From Bidens hawaiensis (taxonomy: Eukaryota > Streptophyta > Magnoliopsida > Asterales > Asteraceae), in contig JAIQDT010003810.1 in the NCBI GenBank assembly GCA_021521415.1, forward strand, positions 213,022 to 277,021: DNA of 64,000 nt, written 5' to 3'. Both the position numbers and the translations under genes were made by a program. Below the pieces are notes generated by a model. It searched no databases. It was not told the DNA's origin and saw only the letters and a list, made by a program, of their open reading frames with translations. Positions 59,948 to 64,000 of the stretch are shown here, piece by piece. Position 1 is the stretch's first letter. Every line of letters begins with the position of its first letter.

Positions 59948-60187
59948 GGATGAGCTGGCTATCGGTACTAAAATATCGATACTAAAAATCGTTATTGGGT
60001 ATCGGTGCTGAAGACAAAAAATTAGTATAATACCGTTACCGTGTCGAATCGTATTGTAACGATCCTGAAACCTTAAATAGTGAGTACCGAATTGGTAACG
60101 AAAGTACCTCAAAATGTGAGTACCGAATTGGTAACGAAATTACTCGATTTAGTATTTGTATCGGCACCCGGTACCATTTCTCACCCC
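59948..60187. mobile_element. hAT-like MITE made of TATCGGTAC/GGTAACGA words
   Basis: Ends GGATGAGCTGG and, complemented, GGGGTGAGAAATGG. Flanking 8-mers TAGAACAA and TAGAATAT match at 6 of 8. The interior has repeated GTACCGAATTGGTAACGAAA. Confidence 0.52.
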
Positions 60188-60709
60188 TAGAATATGGTAT
60201 TCAACTTAGATGTTGTCATAAGGTAAAAAAAAATCTTAGGAAAACAAAATGCATTCCTAATAAAATTTTTGAGTGCTAGTTAACTAACCAACTTTTTAAC
60301 GTTGTAAACTAAAAGTTGAGTAACACACATAAAAAAAAGGTTTGACTGGTTCGTTGAAGGTGGACCCCACATGAATGTTACCATGGATTTTACCTTGAAC
60401 AATTTAATTACCTATCTAGCTAGTAATTAAGTAGTAGCATGTTTAATCAGTTAATCATGACTATTTTTGTATACACATCTAATAAAGACAAATGTATAAA
60501 TATTCGATTGCCGTTAAATGGGAGCAATGAAAATGGCGAAATGTAGCATAATACTGACTGAAAATGACAACTAGCTGCATAATTTTATCATAAAATTGAA
60601 CAAAAGAATGGATCTTAATTCAAACTCCTATAGCAGTCAATGATCGTATGAGCTTATAAACACTCAATTCACATCAATATTCGTATCATCTAATCTTGAT
60701 CTTGTTGCC

Positions 60710-63417
60710 ATGGCTTCAAAAGGAGACTATGAAGTTGGAGTACAAGACGATTTTACACAAGACGGGACTACTGATCTTAAAGGAAACCCGTGTTGAGACG
60801 GGAAACCGGGAGATGGAAAGCTTGTTACTTTATGTTAGGCGAGTAGCTTTTATAAATATATATATATAGTACTATAGTGTTATAAACTTGTTAACCATGA
60901 AGACAAAATATTTTTAAAATGTAACATGTGTGCTAAGTTTTTCAGGATATGAAGTGTGCGAAAGGATGGCGTACTATGGTATAGCAACAAATCTTGTGTT
61001 GTATTTGACACGAGAAATGAAGGAACTGTTACATCGTCGAATAGTGTTACAAATTGGGTAGGAACCGTGTGGATCACACCTATTTTAGGTGCTTATGTCC
61101 CGGATACCTATCTTGGACGATATTGGACTTTCATGATTGCTTCTATTATTTACTTTGTGGTAAGATAACCTATTTATTGATCATAGAGGTGACAAAATAA
61201 ATAGTTGCATAACATGTTAATATGTATTATTATAAGGTAAATCAAGAAAGTATTTATTTTGAATAAGAAAATTAACAAAATAGTCTTAACTTAAAAACTA
61301 CAATCAACCAGGGTGTCACGAGTGTCTTTTGATGTAATGGATTTCAATATGACGTGACATACTAGACCATTATGGAGAAGCAAATTTATCCTAGCGCGAT
61401 AGATCTATGCATAACGCAACATATTGGATCTGTCGCGCCTATATTTTTTTGAAACGAATTTCTTGTGTGTTATGTCACCGCACTCTTCAAATTTGGAGAG
61501 CCTCGTTGGCTCACTCCAACCAAGCTATGTTGTCTTAATAAGGCTTACGTTAGTTTCAGAATTTGACTTAGTTATTCCCCCCCCCCCCCCCCTCTGAGCA
61601 AAAAATCCATGCATGACGCAATATATTGGATCTGTGGTACCTATGGCCTCATTACTAAAAATAAAATAAACATTTGTGATATGTGTCCTCATAGGATTGG
61701 TGGATATAATTAGAAATTAAAAGTGTGAGAAATGATTGTTTTCGTTGTTTTAAATGACTTTTCCTTATATAATCATGATCTTTATTTTCTTGTTTATCAA
61801 AACAGGGAATGTGCTTATTGACCCTTGTAGTTACCGTACCCGGGTTAAAACCACCATCGTGTGGTAAAACCGTAAGTTACCTAGATTGCGATAAACAACC
61901 GTCATCATTCCAGACCGGTATCTTTTATTGTGCATTGTACATTATTGCGATCGGAACCGGTGGGACCAAACCCAACATCTCGACAATGGGCGCGGACCAG
62001 TTCGATGACTTTGACCCAAAAGAACGAGCCCAAAAACTCACATTCTTTAACTGGTGGATGTTTAGCATCTATCTTGGCACCCTTTTTTCAAGCACTTTTT
62101 TAGTATACATACAAGATAATGTGGGGTGGGGTATTGGATACGGGCTCCCTACTGCTGGCTTAGTGGCGTCCATGGTGGTTTTTATTATTGGGACACCAAT
62201 GTACCGCCATAAGGCAGCATCTGGGAGCCCGTTTACTAAGATGGCTAAGGTATTAGTTGCCGCAACACAAAATTGGAATCAAGTTGTACCGGATGACCCC
62301 AAAAAGCTTTATGAGTTGAGTATTGACGAGTATTCGGGGCCCGGGGAAGTACATAATCGGCCACTCATCTTCGTTAAGGTAAATATATTTTATCTTTATA
62401 TTTTTTAATTACAGTGACAGACCAGGATTTTTTTTTTCACTGGTGTTGAAAGTTTTCTGTTCAGGTCGGGTCAGGTTGGTCACATGCATTTTTTAACACA
62501 AAATTAAATTATAAGTTTATAACTCATGATGTGAACACTACAACATGCTTCTTGACCGAGCCGCATTGAGGACCGAAGAACAGTTTCCGAATGGAAAGTG
62601 TGTCCGGTGACTCAAGTCGAGCAAACAAAGCAAATGGTGAAAATGGTTCCAATCTTAATAGCCACGGTCATACCAAGCATTCTTCTGGCTCAAACCCACA
62701 CACTCTTCATCAAACAAGGCGTGACACTAGTCCGATCCGTGGGCCCACATTTCGACATCCCACCAGCGTGCCTTTCGGTATTTGTAACAATCTTCTTACT
62801 AATAAGTATTGTACTCTATGACCGCTTCTTCGTCCCTACTATTCGAAAATACACCAAAAACCTGAGAGGCATCACGTTACTACAACGAATGGCAATCGGG
62901 CTCGCTCTCCATGTCGTTACATGGTCATTGCTAGCATGGTGGAAAGGAAACGCCTTCGTGTCGCTAAAGATCATGGTATTTTCGAAAATGACCAAACCGT
63001 CCCTCTGAGTATTTTCGTCCTCCTCCCTCAATTTGCGTTGATGGGGATCGCGGATAGTTTCTTAGAAGTTGCAAAACTCGAGTTTTTCTATGATCAAGCG
63101 CCCGAAGGAATGAAGAGTCTCGGGACGGCTTATTGGACGACTGGGATAGGAGTCGGGTATTTTTTGAGTGGTTTTATATTATCGACTGTGGCTGATGTTA
63201 CAAAGAGGAATGGACACAAAGGCTGGGTTCTAAACAACTTAAATGAGTCGCGGTTGGATTATTATTATTTGTTTTACGTGCTCTTGAGCTTCGTTAACTT
63301 GTTGTGTTTCGTCGTGGTCGCTAAATATTCGTGTACAATAATGAAGTGAACGAGTCAGAAAATGAGTTGCAAGAAGATATTGGGAAGTTCACGGAACAAG
63401 GATACATTGCTGGTTGA
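60710..63417 (+). pseudogene. NPF5-type (NRT1/PTR family) transporter pseudogene
   Basis: Remnant of a 12-helix proton-coupled transporter. Exon 1 is 60710-60838 (MASKGDYEVGVQDDFTQDG), exon 2 is 60946-61159 (GYEVCERMAYYGIATNL, TNWVGTVW), exon 3 is 61806-62378 and the last exon runs from about 62550 to 63417. Exon 3 has GTGGTKPNISTMGADQFDDF and FFNWWMFSIYLGTLF; the last exon has LLPQFALMGIADSFLEVAKLEFFYDQAPE and LNNLNESRLDYYYLF. Frameshifts by small deletions occur near 60789, 61018, 62590, 62920 and 63327. The first intron begins with GC (TTAG|GCGAGT), and the acceptor of the last exon is lost. The ExxER motif survives in part as CERMAYYG. It resembles Arabidopsis NPF5.2 (PTR3). Beyond each lesion the protein is well conserved, so decay is recent. 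Confidence 0.9.
61577..61592. repeat. C16 homopolymer in NPF pseudogene intron 2
   Basis: Sixteen consecutive C. Around it the phrase ATATTGGATCTGT occurs twice (about 61422 and 61621), with GCATAACGCAACATATT and GCATGACGCAATATATT, suggesting a local duplication. Confidence 0.85.
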
Positions 63418-64000
63418 GTTGGCCTCTTTAAGGGAATAAAGTAGTTTGAATTTTTATGTATTTATAAAGTTTTTTTTTTTTTTTTTTTTTTTTGGTTTTC
63501 ATGGTATAAATATATATGATAATTCTTTGTAAAAGTTTAATAGTGATTTAAATCTATGATTATTTGTATATTGTCACGCGTGTTAGATCAACTTGTGAGC
63601 CACGTTGTTTCTATGTGGATGTAATTAGTCAAGGATGCAACACAAGTTATGATATCTGAAGAGGTAGGTCCCAGCAGAGCCCAGTTGGACCCGCAAGACT
63701 CACCTTAAACAGGGACGTCTGCGCAGAGACCAACTGGATCCGCAGGACCAACCATGCTCAGAGAAGTGACGTCCTTACGCAGTATGCAAGCTGGTCCCGC
63801 AGGAAATGCCTCCCATGGTGAAGGACTCCGCCTGTTCCCGCAGCCTCGGATACAAGCCATGAGGGAAGGCCACCCGCGCAGCATGGCTACACGCACTAGG
63901 CACTTAACTCTCCCCAGTGTCACCTGAAGGAATGAGCAAAGGCGGGAGGGGGAAAACTCCCGCCTAAATGAGCCAGTCCGTATGATGGAAAAAATATATA
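63418..64000. other. 3' region of the NPF pseudogene and a GC-rich unknown block
   Basis: T24 at 63470-63493. From about 63655 to 63965 base composition turns sharply GC-rich compared with all neighbours. The CCCGCAGG-type phrase recurs (GACCCGCAAG, GATCCGCAGG, GTCCCGCAGG, TTCCCGCAGC). No ORF is convincing. It may be the end of a retrotransposon or other repeat that continues past the window. Confidence 0.45.

Larger units (their letters stand above)
56060..60709. other. Transposon-rich intergenic region
   Basis: No gene supported. Holds a Helitron-like end, a putative transposase-tail repeat, and three hAT-like MITEs, each annotated. A reading frame at 57029-57262 has ordinary composition but resembles nothing I know. 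Confidence 0.5.

Overview
The window is AT-rich plant nuclear DNA. Genes are split by GT-AG introns, introns and spacers are loaded with short transposons, and a ribosomal protein gene has a plant-type promoter. Gene families and repeat style point to a eudicot, most likely Asteraceae. That placement is inference from the SINE with a shared angiosperm 3' domain, the GAACGAAC-word elements and the overall gene flavour; no search was run.

Layout. (1) 1-4.3 kb: no recognisable gene. (2) 4.3-7.5 kb, plus strand: an intact two-exon LRR receptor kinase of the MIK1/PXL type. (3) 8.1-11.0 kb, minus: a four-exon Aux/IAA gene with a SINE in intron 3. A decayed duplicate of its exon 2 lies at 13.2 kb. 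(4) 14.0-15.0 kb, minus: the N-terminal part of a class I formin, cut at the first motif of the FH2 domain by a GAACGAAC-word element. (5) 16.2-22.0 kb, minus: a nine-exon G3BP-like gene (NTF2 + RRM + RGG). A second SINE and a hAT-like element sit in its introns, and an in-frame TGA lies before the RGG tail. (6) 22.0-25.9 kb: intergenic, with Helitron-like ends, a foldback element and a 100-bp tandem triplication. (7) 25.9-30.5 kb, minus: an intact plastid-type glutathionyl-hydroquinone reductase gene with a deleted pogo-like transposon in intron 2. (8) 32.1-46.0 kb, minus: a tandem duplication of a UGT83A1-like gene. Both copies are pseudogenes and share one premature TGA. The first is also split at codon 8-9 by an 8.2-kb, very young and coding-intact Ty1/copia retrotransposon. 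(9) 48.0-52.2 kb, plus: RPL23 (uL14) and a small conserved membrane protein gene, with similar site-II promoter blocks. (10) 53-56 kb: a probable solo LTR-like repeat with two internal tandem arrays. (11) 56-60.7 kb: a graveyard of small DNA transposons. (12) 60.7-63.4 kb, plus: an NPF5-type (NRT1/PTR) transporter pseudogene with about five frameshifts.

The genes do not form a pathway. They are independent loci: receptor signalling, auxin repression, RNA binding, redox detoxification, translation, and two decayed families (glycosylation and transport). The main stories are genome dynamics: a recent copia insertion inside a dying UGT array, SINEs and MITEs in introns and promoters, an exon-scale duplication that keeps its splice sites, and several families of TIR elements whose interiors are built from degenerate short words. 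I found no convincing new enzymatic or defence system.
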